Shown piece after piece: positions 1 to 9,900 of a stretch of 64,000 nt of DNA. The stretch is from Microbacteriaceae bacterium (lineage in GTDB: Bacteria > Actinomycetota > Actinomycetes > Actinomycetales > Microbacteriaceae). A program made the position numbers and the translations under genes. The notes below the pieces were generated by a model. That model ran no database searches. It was not told the origin of the DNA and was given only the letters and a program-made list of their open reading frames with translations. The DNA lies in the NCBI GenBank assembly GCA_014377425.1, contig JACMPQ010000049.1, positions 27,262 through 91,261 on the forward strand, given 5' to 3'. Within the stretch, counting starts at the first letter, position 1, and each line of letters starts with the position of its first letter.

Positions 1-433
1 GGAAACCGGCGACCGCGATCAAGGAACCGAAGCTGTAGAGCCAGTAGGCGAAAGCATTCAGTCGCGGGAACGCGACATCCGGCGCACCAATCTGAAGTGG
101 CATGAGAACGTTAGCGAACCCGGCAAACAGGGGGGTCGCGAACATCAGGAGCATTATCGTGCCGTGCATCGTGAAGAGCTGGTTGTACTGCTCTTTGGTG
201 GCGATGACGTGCAGTCCCGGCTCAAACAGCTGCGCTCGAATGACCAGTGCCATAACTCCGCCGAGGCAGAAGTAGAGGAACGAGGTGATCAGATACAGGT
301 ACCCGATCTTCTTGTGGTCGGTGGAGGTGATCCAGTTGACGAAGACGTTGCCCTTGGTGGTCGGTCGGGGAACGCTCGTGCGTGGGGCTGCCGGGGTAGC
401 GGTGGCCGGTCGGGTGGGAGTTGCTGTACTCAT
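1..433 (-). CDS. ctaD: Cytochrome c oxidase subunit I, N-terminal part (cut by window edge)
   Basis: Catalytic heme-copper subunit of the aa3-type cytochrome c oxidase, which reduces oxygen at the plasma membrane. Only the first 144 codons lie in the window; the rest is beyond base 1. The ATG at 433 opens an Ala/Thr/Pro-rich cytoplasmic N-terminus of about 28 residues. The conserved subunit I entry follows ([15 protein letters not shown]), then the first membrane helix (about 43-65) and the helix carrying His90 in TMHGTIM, the expected axial ligand of the low-spin heme. The gene starts 12 bases after the ctaC stop on the same strand, so the two are almost certainly co-transcribed. Identification is secure; the C-terminal half cannot be assessed. 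Confidence 0.95.
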   Translation of the reverse strand, partial: MSTATPTRPATATPAAPRTSVPRPTTKGNVFVNWITSTDHKKIGYLYLITSFLYFCLGGVMALVIRAQLFEPGLHVIATKEQYNQLFTMHGTIMLLMFATPLFAGFANVLMPLQIGAPDVAFPRLNAFAYWLYSFGSLIAVAGF

Positions 434-445
434 TCTGCTGGACCC

Positions 446-1321
446 TTAGTCGTTCGTCGGGGCTTTGTTGCCGGGCTGATTCTGGTTCGAGTTGTATTCG
501 CTGCCCAGGGTTCCGGTTTGTCCGGCTGCCGCGAGGCTCTGTAGGTAGCTGTCGTATTCGGCCTGCTCGACGACCTTGACCTGGAAGAGCATTAGCGAGT
601 GGTACTCACCGCACAATTCTGCGCACTTTCCCTGGTAGGTACCCGTCTTCAGCGGCGTGAAGAACATGTAATTGGTCTTGCCCGGGATCATGTCTTTTTT
701 GTAGAGGAAGTCGACGACGAAGAAAGAATGAATGACGTCGCGAGAATGAATGTCAATTTCGACACTCTTGCCCACTGGCAGGTACAGCACCGGGAGCTTG
801 GAGTAGTCGACGTTCTTGCCGTTGTCGATCTCGGTCGCCTGAACGCCCTTGGAGTACACACCCTTGCCGTCGGGGCCTTCTTTGAGGTAGTTGAAGTCCC
901 AGGCCCAACGCTTGCCGTAGACGGAAATGGTAACGTCGGGGTTCTTCGTTTTGGTTTCGATCACGTTTTGATCGCGCGCGGTGAAAGCAAAGAAGCCGAC
1001 AACCAGAATGAGCGGCACGATCGTGTAGAAGATTTCGATCGGAAGGTTGTAGCGAAGCTGGACGGGGAGCCCGGTTTGGCCCCGACGGCGACGGTAAGCA
1101 ATCGCAGCCCAGATGATCAGCCCCCAGGTGACGAGGCCGACTGCGAGAAGCACAATCCAAGAGGTGACCCACAGCCCGGTCACCCGGTCAGTGTGGTTAG
1201 TGATGCCGTCAGTTCCGGGAAGGAATCCGCGAAGCTGCACCTGCGTACAGCCTGCAAGAACCGCGACAAGCGCGATGGCGATCGGGATGGTTACCCATCG
1301 AAGACGGCGGTTAGAGCGCAC
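446..1321 (-). CDS. ctaC: Cytochrome c oxidase subunit II
   Basis: Subunit II accepts electrons from the bc1 complex/cytochrome c through its CuA centre and passes them to subunit I. With the GTG start at 1321 the protein has 291 residues. A lipoprotein signal ends in LAGC (Cys25), followed by two membrane helices (about 51-72 and 92-114) and a cupredoxin domain. CuA ligands are visible: His198 (DVIHSFF) and Cys233, Cys237, His241 and Met244 in KCAELCGEYHSLM. I preferred this start because AAAGGG lies 7 bases upstream and the signal peptide then has normal length. An in-frame ATG at 1378 would add 19 residues before the signal. ctaD follows 12 bases downstream. Confidence 0.95.
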   Translation of the reverse strand: MRSNRRLRWVTIPIAIALVAVLAGCTQVQLRGFLPGTDGITNHTDRVTGLWVTSWIVLLAVGLVTWGLIIWAAIAYRRRRGQTGLPVQLRYNLPIEIFYTIVPLILVVGFFAFTARDQNVIETKTKNPDVTISVYGKRWAWDFNYLKEGPDGKGVYSKGVQATEIDNGKNVDYSKLPVLYLPVGKSVEIDIHSRDVIHSFFVVDFLYKKDMIPGKTNYMFFTPLKTGTYQGKCAELCGEYHSLMLFQVKVVEQAEYDSYLQSLAAAGQTGTLGSEYNSNQNQPGNKAPTND

Positions 1322-1433
1322 CGGTAAACCCTTTCGGATGACGCGGACTGTGATGGTTCCCAGTCTGTTGAACGTCATGAGCCTACCGCGACCAGTTGTA
1401 TGTTCGAACCGCAGACACCCGATTGCGGACAGA

Positions 1434-1463
1434 AAAATGAACCGCCCACGGACGGTTCATTTT
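1434..1463 (-). terminator. Rho-independent terminator after the ErpA-type gene
   Basis: An 11-bp perfect inverted repeat (arms 1434-1444 and 1453-1463, 8-base loop) has an A-tract on the plus strand at its left end. It therefore reads as a stem closed by a U-run for minus-strand transcription. It lies 28 bases beyond the stop of the 1491-1862 gene and before the ctaC start, so it should separate the Fe-S gene from the oxidase operon. Confidence 0.7.
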
Positions 1464-1490
1464 GTTCTCGCACGTGTGAAATTCGCGGAA

Positions 1491-1862
1491 TTAGTGGAAC
1501 GAGTCACCGCACGCGCAGCTGCCGCTTGCGTTGGGGTTATCGATTGTGAACCCCTGCTTTTGGATGGTGTCCTCAAAGTCGATGGTCGCACCATCCAAGT
1601 AGGGAACGCTCATCTTGTCCACGACAACCTCAACGCCATCAAAGTCGACGGTCACGTCGCCCTCAAGCAGTCGTTCATCGAAGTAGAGCTGATAGATCAG
1701 TCCGGAGCATCCGCCGGGCTGCACAGCAACACGGAGACGCAGATCATCGCGCGCTTCCTGTTCGTAGAGGCTGCGGACCTTGGCGGCCGCACCGTCGGAA
1801 AGACCAACGCCGTGAGCCGCTGCAACGCTCGGGGTTTCGGTGGTCGTGGATTCGATGGTCAT
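1491..1862 (-). CDS. erpA: HesB/IscA/ErpA-family iron-sulfur cluster insertion protein
   Basis: A-type carrier that binds an Fe-S cluster and delivers it to apo-proteins in the cytoplasm. The 123-residue protein has a poorly conserved 20-residue N-terminus, then the HesB fold with the three expected cluster cysteines: Cys52 in GGCSGLIY, and Cys116 and Cys118 in the C-terminal SCACGDSF. The position beside the cytochrome oxidase genes resembles the actinobacterial arrangement (in M. tuberculosis a HesB-like gene lies near ctaC), which suggests service to respiratory Fe-S proteins. It has its own terminator downstream and about 70 bases of upstream space holding a 12-bp palindrome. The family is certain; ErpA versus IscA is by similarity only. 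Confidence 0.9.
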   Translation of the reverse strand: MTIESTTTETPSVAAAHGVGLSDGAAAKVRSLYEQEARDDLRLRVAVQPGGCSGLIYQLYFDERLLEGDVTVDFDGVEVVVDKMSVPYLDGATIDFEDTIQKQGFTIDNPNASGSCACGDSFH

Positions 1863-1935
1863 GCGGCTCCCTGGGTTTTGACTAGGCCTAGTACAAGTCT
1901 AAACACCGGGCTCGCCGTTTTCTTCCCGCGAACCG

Positions 1936-3378
1936 TCAGCGGTTGTGGCTACTCGCCCCATTGAGTCGGGTCAGTAGCACGGCTTCGGTCAGAATGCTGC
2001 GCTGAAACACCCCCAAATGAAGCGATTCGTTCGGGCTGTGGGCACGCGAGTCCGGATCCTCAACTCCCGTGACGAGAATCTCTGCCTGCGGAAAAACATC
2101 CACGAGGGTGCTGATGAACGGAATCGAGCCGCCGATCCCGGTCTCAACGGCATCAACGCCCCAGGCATCCCGCATGGATTGTTTTGCCTCGGCAACCGCT
2201 GGGCCGCCGGTGTCGACCAAGAAGGGATTCCCCAAATCAACATCGTCGAACTTCAGGTGAGCGCCGAACGGGGCATTCTGGATCAGGTGCTGCTCGATCG
2301 CGGCCCAGGCGGAGGATGCGGTCTGCCCTGGTGCAACTCGTGCGCTGATTCGCACAGTAACCGCGGCGGCAAGAGTGTTCGAGGCGTTCGCCACGCTGGG
2401 AGCGTCGATGCCGGTCACGGTGATCGCCGGTTGAAACCACAGCCGGCTGAGGATGGTGCCGGTGCCGATCGGTGTGACCCCGGCAAGGAGACCCGACTCC
2501 TCCCGAAGGGTGTCTACGGAGTATTCCGGGGTTCCACTCGGCGTCGAGGTCAGACCGGGAACGGCCACCGAGCCGTCGGGCGTGTGCAACGTCGCCAGCA
2601 GCGCAATGGTTGCGAGCATGGCATCCGGTACTGCTCCCCCGAACATGCCGGAGTGCGAGGGATGATCCAGCGTCGAAACGGTGAGTCGAAAAGTCACGTT
2701 TCCGCGAAGCGCAACGGTGAGGGCGGGGGTTACGAGGTTCCAGTTCAGCGAATCTGCCACGACGATGGCATCCGCTTGCATCGCTGCCCGGTGTTGCTCA
2801 AGAAAATTACCGAACGAGCGAGAACCAAACTCCTCCTCCCCCTCAATGAACAGCACGAGCCCGAGGTCGAAGTCCGCTCCGGCAGCGTCCATCAGGGTGC
2901 GGATGCTCGCAAAGTGCGTCATCACGCCGGCCTTGTCGTCGGCTGCCCCCCGGCCATAGAGCCGCTCCCCCCGCACGGTGGGCTCGAACGGCGGGGAATC
3001 CCAGGCGGCCTCATCTCCGGGAGGCTGTACATCGTGATGGGCGTAAAGCATCACCGTCGGTTTGCCGTTTCGTGCGGCACGGGTCGCGAGAACGGCGGGT
3101 TGACCCATTACCTCGCTACCGGCTTGATGCGCGCGTGAAATTTCAACGCGGTCGAAAACACCCAATTCGGCGGCGATCTTGGCCACCGCATCCGCGCTTC
3201 GCAGCACGTGCTGCTCGTCGAAGGCATCCCAGGAGACGGAAGGGATGCGCACAAGGCGGCAGAGGTCGGCGACCGTCGCCGGAAACCGCGCAGCAACCGA
3301 GCGGGTGAGCTCTTCGAGCACAGGGGTTGGAGTCGGTTCGGTGGCACGCAGCTGCGGTGCGGGGAGCGCTGAAGTCAT
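1936..3378 (-). CDS. M20-family metallopeptidase (dipeptidase-like)
   Basis: Zinc-dependent amino/dipeptidase of the ArgE/DapE/CNDP class, 480 residues, cytoplasmic. The metal and catalytic residues are visible: His114-x-Asp116 in YAHHDVQP, the bridging Asp147 in GRGAADDKAG, and the catalytic/metal pair Glu181-Glu182 in EGEEEFGS. The dimerisation (lid) domain lies roughly between residues 215 and 340. I used the ATG at 3378 rather than the longer reading frame up to 3588, because the extra N-terminus would run through the divergent DUF3043 gene and does not look like protein. In Actinobacteria these are usually annotated only as dipeptidases; the substrate cannot be read from the sequence. 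Confidence 0.92.
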   Translation of the reverse strand: MTSALPAPQLRATEPTPTPVLEELTRSVAARFPATVADLCRLVRIPSVSWDAFDEQHVLRSADAVAKIAAELGVFDRVEISRAHQAGSEVMGQPAVLATRAARNGKPTVMLYAHHDVQPPGDEAAWDSPPFEPTVRGERLYGRGAADDKAGVMTHFASIRTLMDAAGADFDLGLVLFIEGEEEFGSRSFGNFLEQHRAAMQADAIVVADSLNWNLVTPALTVALRGNVTFRLTVSTLDHPSHSGMFGGAVPDAMLATIALLATLHTPDGSVAVPGLTSTPSGTPEYSVDTLREESGLLAGVTPIGTGTILSRLWFQPAITVTGIDAPSVANASNTLAAAVTVRISARVAPGQTASSAWAAIEQHLIQNAPFGAHLKFDDVDLGNPFLVDTGGPAVAEAKQSMRDAWGVDAVETGIGGSIPFISTLVDVFPQAEILVTGVEDPDSRAHSPNESLHLGVFQRSILTEAVLLTRLNGASSHNR

Positions 3379-3418
3379 GGAGGTAATCTTAAGAGCACGA
3401 CTAGGCAAGGAACTGTTC

Positions 3419-3991
3419 ATGGCTAAATCCCCTATTGAAAACCCCGACAGCGCACTCGACCGCGAGAGCGAACTGTTTGGCGGAAGCAAGGGGCGCGCCA
3501 CCCCGACGCGCCGGGAGCGCGAGGCGGCAAACATCCGGCCGCTTGTCTCCAGTGATCGGAAGGCGGCAAACCGAGAATCCCGCGCCAAAACCGCTCAAGC
3601 TCGCGATCGAGCCCGCATCGGGATGGCCGCCGGCGAAGAGAAGTATCTCCTCCTTAAGGATCGCGGACCGCAACGCCGCTACGTTCGCGATTACGTCGAT
3701 GCCCGATTCAGCGTCGGTGAGGTCTTTGTTCCTGCGCTCCTCGTTTTTGTGCTCACCTCCACTGTTCCGAGCGTCGCGATTTACGCGACCGTCGCGATGT
3801 ACGCCTTCATCCTGGCGGTCGTGATCGACTCACTGATTATGGGTCGGTTACTCAAGGGCAAGCTCGGCGCAAAGTTTGGCGAAGACAGTGTGCAGCGTGG
3901 CGCTACCTGGTACGCCGCGATGCGGGGAGCACAACTGCGCCTCATGCGACTGCCCAAACCGCAGGTAAAGCGCAAAAACTACCCGAACTAG
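3419..3991 (+). CDS. DUF3043 membrane protein
   Basis: Actinobacteria-specific membrane protein of unknown function, 190 residues. The first 90 residues are highly charged (a TPTRREREAAN segment typical of DUF3043). Two hydrophobic segments follow at about 103-122 and 124-142, then a basic C-terminal tail. It is divergent from the M20 peptidase (40 bases between starts) and convergent with pyrD, whose stop codon shares the same CTAG tetranucleotide. The start is the ATG at 3419, preceded by a weak AAGGAA; upstream in-frame codons belong to the shadow of the peptidase gene. I recognise the family but no function is known to me. Confidence 0.85.
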   Translation: MAKSPIENPDSALDRESELFGGSKGRATPTRREREAANIRPLVSSDRKAANRESRAKTAQARDRARIGMAAGEEKYLLLKDRGPQRRYVRDYVDARFSVGEVFVPALLVFVLTSTVPSVAIYATVAMYAFILAVVIDSLIMGRLLKGKLGAKFGEDSVQRGATWYAAMRGAQLRLMRLPKPQVKRKNYPN

Positions 3992-5049
3992 TGGGGTCCG
4001 GCAGTGCTCACCGTTGTGGCCTGCCGCAATATCCGATGCAATCCCCGGTTGACTTGGCGGGCCCAGAGCGGTCCGCGATAAAGGAAGGCCGTGTAGCCCT
4101 GCACCAGGGTTGCGCCCGCGGCGAGGCGCTGTGCGACATCGGCCGCGCTCTCCACCCCGCCGACCGAAATCACACACAGCTCGGACGGAACATGGGTGCG
4201 GATCAGGCGTAGAACCGCCAGTGAGCGCGCCGCTAGCGGTGCTCCCGAGAGACCGCCGGCCCCGAGGGCTGTCACCGCTGTATCCGAGGTTTCTAGCCCC
4301 GAACGCGACAGGGTGGTGTTGGTGGCGATGATGCCGTCGAGGGAGAGCACGGTAACGAGAGTTGCAATTTTCAATACCTCCTCGTCGCTGAGGTCGGGGG
4401 CAATTTTTACCAGCACGGGGGTCGCTCCGGCGGCGGCCTTGACCGCGGCCAACAGCGGCGACAGTCGCTCGAGCTCCTGGAGTCCGCGCAGTCCAGGCGT
4501 GTTCGGGGAGCTCACGTTCACCGCCAGATAGTCGGCGTGGGCGGCGAGCAGCCGGGTGCTCACGAGGTAATCAGAAATCGCATCATCCACCGCGACACTG
4601 CGGGATTTGCCGATATTGACCCCGATGATGGGGCGATCGAGCTGTGTCATCTCTCGGATAAGACGCGGCTGAACGGATGCTGCACCCGCGTTATTGAAGC
4701 CCATGCGGTTGATGACCGCCCGATCGGCAACCAACCGAAACAGCCGTGGCTGCGGATTGCCCTCCTGCCCGACACCGGTGACCGTTCCCACCTCGACGTG
4801 ACCGAAGCCGAGAGCTCCGAGGCCCGAAACCGCTCGGGCATCCTTATCGAAACCTGCGGCTACCCCAAACGGTGACGAAAAACTCAAACCCAGGGCCGTC
4901 ACGGCGAGCGAAGGATGCGGGGCAGTGAACCGCCGAATCACCGAGGAGAGCCCGAGACGGTCGATGGCCTCGATAACGACAAAGGCGAGATGGTGTGCGC
5001 GTTCCGGATCGAGGCGACAAAGGACGAGGTTAAAAAAGAGTCGATACAT
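3988..5049 (-). CDS. pyrD: Quinone-dependent dihydroorotate dehydrogenase (class 2)
   Basis: Oxidises dihydroorotate to orotate in pyrimidine synthesis, passing electrons to membrane quinone. The 353-residue length and the N-terminal amphipathic helical region (residues 1-40, FNLVLCRLDPERAHHLAF) mark class 2 enzymes that sit on the membrane. The TIM-barrel core shows GFGHVEVGTVT, NRMGFNN, the substrate loop region VNVSSPNTPGLR with the class 2 catalytic Ser, LVKIAPD, and the FMN phosphate region ISVGGVESA. Its stop overlaps that of the convergent DUF3043 gene by four bases. It is followed upstream by nrdR with a short gap, so nrdR-pyrD may be one transcript. Confidence 0.95.
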   Translation of the reverse strand: MYRLFFNLVLCRLDPERAHHLAFVVIEAIDRLGLSSVIRRFTAPHPSLAVTALGLSFSSPFGVAAGFDKDARAVSGLGALGFGHVEVGTVTGVGQEGNPQPRLFRLVADRAVINRMGFNNAGAASVQPRLIREMTQLDRPIIGVNIGKSRSVAVDDAISDYLVSTRLLAAHADYLAVNVSSPNTPGLRGLQELERLSPLLAAVKAAAGATPVLVKIAPDLSDEEVLKIATLVTVLSLDGIIATNTTLSRSGLETSDTAVTALGAGGLSGAPLAARSLAVLRLIRTHVPSELCVISVGGVESAADVAQRLAAGATLVQGYTAFLYRGPLWARQVNRGLHRILRQATTVSTAGPH

Positions 5050-5083
5050 GCTGACTTCAGGCTATCGGCTGACCGGGGCGTCG

Positions 5084-5557
5084 TTAGCCGTCGGTTCCAG
5101 GGTGCACAACAGCCGGCTCGACGCGGAGCAACAAAATCGCCGCCTCGAAATCTTCCAACGATTCAAACGCTTGATACACGCTGGCAAAGCGAAGGTAAGC
5201 CACCTGATCAAGTTCCTGCAGCGGAGCCAAGATGGCGAGACCAATGTCATTGGCATCAATTTGGGTGGCACCGGTCGCCCGAATGGTCTCCTCCACCCGC
5301 TGCGCGAGCACGGCGAGATCGGTGTCCGTTACGGGCCTGCCCTGACAGGCCTTGCGCACCCCGGTAACAATCTTTTCGCGACTAAACGACTCCACAATTC
5401 CGTTGCGCTTGACGACGGTAAGACTCGCGGTCTCGGTAGTCGTGAACCGTCGACCGCAGTCGGGGCATTGGCGTCGACGCCGAATCGACAAGCCGTCGTC
5501 GCTGGTGCGGGAGTCGACAACGCGGGAATCTGGGAATCTGCAGAAGGGGCAAAACAT
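5084..5557 (-). CDS. nrdR: Transcriptional repressor NrdR
   Basis: ATP/dATP-sensing repressor of ribonucleotide reductase genes. The 157-residue protein has the N-terminal zinc ribbon with Cys3, Cys6, Cys31 and Cys34 (CPFC ... CPDCGRRF), followed by an ATP-cone domain starting at [16 protein letters not shown] (about 48-138). Length is typical for the family. No ribonucleotide reductase gene lies in this window, so its targets are elsewhere; it is a single-copy gene near pyrD and hisD. Confidence is high. Confidence 0.96.
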   Translation of the reverse strand: MFCPFCRFPDSRVVDSRTSDDGLSIRRRRQCPDCGRRFTTTETASLTVVKRNGIVESFSREKIVTGVRKACQGRPVTDTDLAVLAQRVEETIRATGATQIDANDIGLAILAPLQELDQVAYLRFASVYQAFESLEDFEAAILLLRVEPAVVHPGTDG

Positions 5558-5589
5558 TGTGCCTACAGAATACGGCAGTGCGTAACGTT

Positions 5590-6900
5590 CTATCCCTCTG
5601 TAAACCGAGCGGTCACAGCATCACCGTGTGCCGGCAGAAACTCCGCCGACGACAGCGCCACAACCTGCGCGTGAACGCCCCGCAGTGCCTCGCGGGTGTA
5701 GCGAATCACCTGCTGGGGGCGAAGGAAGGTGTACGCGCCGAGCCCGGAGGCGAAACGGGATTGCCCGCCGGTCGGCAAAACGTGGTTCGAGCCGGCGAGG
5801 TAGTCACCAAGGCTCACCGGCGAAAATTCTCCGAGAAAAATTGCTCCGGCATTTTCGATCAGGTCGAGAATCGCACCCGAATTCGCGGTCTGAATTTCAA
5901 GGTGCTCCGGCCCGTAAACGTTGCTAAAGGCAACGGCAGCCTCCAAATCGTCAACAAGAACGACTGCGGATTGTGGGCCATTGAGCGCGATTTGCACTCG
6001 ACCGGCGTGATGGGTGAGCGGGCTGAGCCGCACCAGCTCCGCCTGCACCCGGTCGGCAAATTCGGGTGAATCGGTCACCAGAACGGCCGCAGCGAGCTCG
6101 TCGTGCTCCGCTTGGCTGATCAGGTCGTAGGCCACCAGTCGGGCATCGGCGGCGGCATCCGCAATCACGAGGATTTCGGTGGGTCCCGCCTCGGAGTCAA
6201 TACCGGTCTGACCGCGCACGAGACGCTTTGCCGCTGCGACATAGACGTTTCCAGGTCCGGTGATGACCTGCACGGGGTCAAGCCCGAGTTCGGCAACACC
6301 ATAGGCAAAGGCACCGATCGCGCCCGCACCGCCCATGGCGTACACCTCGTCAACGCCCAGAAGACCGGCCGCACCGAGGATAGTCGGATGAATGGCTCCG
6401 CCAAACTCCTTCTGCGGCGGCGAGGCTAGCGCCACCGACGCCACCCCGGCGACCTGCGCGGGAACGACATTCATGACAACACTGGAAGGGTAGACCGCCT
6501 TACCGCCCGGTACGTACAGCCCCACGCGACGAACCGGCATCCACCGCTGAATAACCTCGGCACCGGTGGCGAGGGTGGTGACCGACGGTGCGGGAATTTG
6601 TGCCTGCGATGCGGCGGTCACCCGGGAGATGGCCTCTTCCAACGCATCCCGGACCGCAGGGTTTAATCCCGAAACGGCCGCCGCGATCTCGTCCCCGTGA
6701 ATCCGGATGCGCGGTGGCGTCACCTGATCAAAGCGCTGGGCCTGATCCCGCAGAGCTGCCTCACCGCGCTCGCGCACCTCGGCAATGAGGGCTGCTGCGG
6801 CTTCGGCAGCCACCGTTACATCGGTTTGGGATCTGGGAACGCTGGCGAGCAGCTCGGCCGTTGTGAGACGGCGGCCGCGGAGGTCGATAATGTGCATCAT
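5590..6900 (-). CDS. hisD: Histidinol dehydrogenase
   Basis: Last step of histidine synthesis: NAD-dependent four-electron oxidation of L-histidinol to L-histidine, zinc dependent. The 436 residues cover the full family length. Family motifs include [19 protein letters not shown], the nucleotide-binding-like [24 protein letters not shown], and C-terminal ligand regions around [13 protein letters not shown] and [10 protein letters not shown]. Either of two adjacent ATGs (6900 or 6897) can be the start. No other his gene follows here: the next gene downstream is nrdR, so the usual actinobacterial hisD-hisC run is not seen in this window. Confidence 0.96.
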   Translation of the reverse strand: MMHIIDLRGRRLTTAELLASVPRSQTDVTVAAEAAAALIAEVRERGEAALRDQAQRFDQVTPPRIRIHGDEIAAAVSGLNPAVRDALEEAISRVTAASQAQIPAPSVTTLATGAEVIQRWMPVRRVGLYVPGGKAVYPSSVVMNVVPAQVAGVASVALASPPQKEFGGAIHPTILGAAGLLGVDEVYAMGGAGAIGAFAYGVAELGLDPVQVITGPGNVYVAAAKRLVRGQTGIDSEAGPTEILVIADAAADARLVAYDLISQAEHDELAAAVLVTDSPEFADRVQAELVRLSPLTHHAGRVQIALNGPQSAVVLVDDLEAAVAFSNVYGPEHLEIQTANSGAILDLIENAGAIFLGEFSPVSLGDYLAGSNHVLPTGGQSRFASGLGAYTFLRPQQVIRYTREALRGVHAQVVALSSAEFLPAHGDAVTARFTEG

Positions 6901-6973
6901 GGCGCTCCAACTTTAGCCGTTGTGCCCTGGAGCAAACCCCACGAGGAACTTCGCGGGATTCGGCCCAGTCCAC

Positions 6974-9900
6974 TTAGGTGAGGCAGTTCGGACCGAGGAT
7001 GCTTTTCAATTCCCCGTACAGATCGGCGCTCACGGTTACCGGAATCGGCACCTCAAAGAGGCGCGCCGTCGAACCCTTGATCAGCTTGAGGCGCACCTCG
7101 GTGTCTCCGGTGTGCCGAACCAGGGCGTTGTTGAGGCTAGTCACCACCTCGAAGGTTGCCCGGTGCTCCGGCATGCTGATCACGAGCGGCCCAGAACCGA
7201 CGCTCTGGCCGAGATCCGGGGTAAACATATTGACGGCGTGCATGTTCATGCCGTCATCCCGCACGCTTACCCGCCCGCGAATCACCACCACCTGATCAGC
7301 CTCAAAACCCGCGGAAAACTCCTGGTAACTCTTGCCGAGGAACATCACGGTGATTTCGCCACCGAAATCTTCCAGCTGCAGAAGTCCATATTGATTACCG
7401 GAGTTGCGGGCGGTGCGGTGTTGCACCGAAGTCACGAGCCCGGCGAGGGTCACCGTTTCGCCATCGATGCTGGCATCCGAGGTGAGAATCTCGGCAATCG
7501 ATGAGCTTGCATGCTTGGCAAGTTGCAGCTCGAGGCCGGCCAGCGGATGATCAGAGACATAGAGCCCCAGCATCTCGCGTTCGAAGGCGAGCTTGTCGCG
7601 CTTGGACCATTCCGGTCGCTCCGGCACCGAGGCGACCTCCGAGGGGTCATCCCAGAGGCTGTCGAAGTCGAAGCCGACCTGCCCGTTGGCCTCGTTTCGT
7701 TTGACCGAAACAGCGCTCTCGACCGCGTCCTCGTGAATTTCCAGCAGCGCCCGACGAGTGGAGCCGAGGGTGTCGAAGGCGCCGGCTTTGATCAGCGACT
7801 CGACCGTACGTTTGTTGACGGCCGAAATCGGAATCTTGGCCAAAAAATCGTGGAAGGTGGTGAAGGTGCCCTTTTCGACCCGCGCAGACCGCACCTGCTC
7901 CACCACGGCGAATCCGACGTTGCGAACGGCGCCGAGGCCGAAGCGGATGTCGTCACCAACGGCGGCAAAGAAGGCAATCGACTCGTTAACATCCGGTGCC
8001 AACACGCGGATTCCCATGCGCCGGCACTCGTTTAGATAAATTGCCAACTTGTCTTTGGAGTCCCCCACGCTCGTGAGGAGCGCCGCCATATATTCGGCCG
8101 GATAGTGCGCTTTGAGGTACGCCGTCCAGTAGGAGAGCACTCCGTAGGCCGCCGAGTGGGCCTTGTTGAAGGCGTAGTCGGAGAAGGGCAGCAGGATATC
8201 CCAGAGGGTCTTCACCGCGGCGTCCGAGTAGCCGTTGGCCGCCATTCCGGCAGAGAAGCCCTCGAATTGCTTGTCGAGCTCTGATTTTTTCTTTTTACCC
8301 ATCGCCCGGCGCAGAAGGTCGGCCTGGCCGAGCGAGAAGCCGGCCAGTTTCTGCGCAATCGACATCACCTGCTCCTGGTAGACGATGAGCCCGTAGGTGG
8401 CGCCCAACACGTCTTCCAGCGGTTCGGCAAGTTCCGGATGAATGGCAACGATCGGTTGCTGGCCGGTCTTGCGCAGCGCGTAGTTGGTGTGCGAGTTTGC
8501 ACCCATCGGTCCCGGGCGATACAGCGCGATCACCGCCGAGATGTCCTCGAAGTTGTCGGGACGCATGAGTCGCAAAAGCGACCGCATGGGGCCGCCGTCG
8601 AGTTGGAACACGCCGAGGGTGTCACCGCGCGCGAGGAGCGCATAGGCGATCGGGTCGTCGAGTTCGAGGTCCTCGAGCACCAGCTTCTGACCGCGGTTAG
8701 TCAGAATGTTTTCGAGCGCGTCGTCAATGATGGTCAGGTTTCGTAGCCCCAAAAAGTCCATCTTGATTAGCCCAAGGGCCTCACAGGCGGGATAGTCGAA
8801 TTGGGTGACGACCTGACCGTCGAGCTCCCGCTTCATGATCGGGATGATGTCCAAAAGCGGCTGCGACGACATGATTACGCCCGCCGCGTGCACGCCCCAC
8901 TGCCGCTTGAGGTTCTCGATGCCAAGGGCGGTGTCGAACACGGTGCGGGCGTCCGGATCGCTCTCGATGACCGCCCGGAGATCCGCGGCCTCTTTCCAGC
9001 GCGGGTGGTCTTTGTCCATGATCCCGGTGAGCGGGATGTCCTTGCCCATGATGGTGGGCGGCATCGCCTTGGTGAGCTTCTCCCCCATCCCGTACGGAAA
9101 GCCGAGCACACGGGAGGAGTCTTTCAGCGCCTGTTTGGCCTTGATCGTGCCGTAGGTCACAATTTGGGCAACCCGATCATCGCCGTACTTCTCGGTGACG
9201 TAGCGAATCACCTCGCCACGGCGGCGCTCGTCGAAGTCGACATCGAAGTCGGGCATCGATACGCGATCAGGGTTCAAGAAGCGCTCGAAGATGAGGCCGT
9301 GACGCAGCGGGTCCAGGTCGGTAATGCCGAGCGCGTAGGCGGCGATCGAGCCGGCACCGGATCCACGCCCGGGGCCCACCCGGATACCGTTCGCGCGCGC
9401 CCAATTGATGAAGTCGGCCACGACCAGAAAGTAGCCGGGGAACCCCATCTGCGAGATTACGCCGGTCTCATAAATGGCTTGGTCTCGCGACGCCTGCGGA
9501 ATGACCCCTCGATAGCGTTTGTTCAGACCGATTTCAATCTCTTTGGCGAACCAGGTCTCCTCAGTCTCCCCCGCTGGTACCGGAAACACCGGCATATAGT
9601 TGGCCTTCTCGTCAAAGACCACATCGCAGCGTTCGGCAATGAGCAGCGTGTTGTCGCAGGCATCCGGATGATCCCGAAACAGGTGACGCATCTGCTCGGC
9701 GGTCTTGAGATAAAACTCGTCCGCGTCGAATTTGAAGCGGTTGGGGTCATCCAGAGTCGTGCCGGACTGCACACAGAGCAGCGCCGCATGGGAGGTGGAA
9801 TCGTGCGCGTGGGTATAGTGCAAATCGTTGGTGGCCACGAGCGGTAGATCGAGTTGCTTCGCAAGCTTCAGCAGATCGCCCATGACTCGGCGCTCAATGC

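Noticed and set aside
599..1327. Plus-strand open frame of 242 codons across ctaC
   Set aside because: It is antisense to a well-supported oxidase subunit, with charged low-identity sequence and no family resemblance. It is a product of the high-GC code.
8801..9847. Plus-strand open frame of 348 codons inside dnaE
   Set aside because: It is antisense to the polymerase catalytic region, has no recognisable motif, and its composition mirrors the codons of dnaE.
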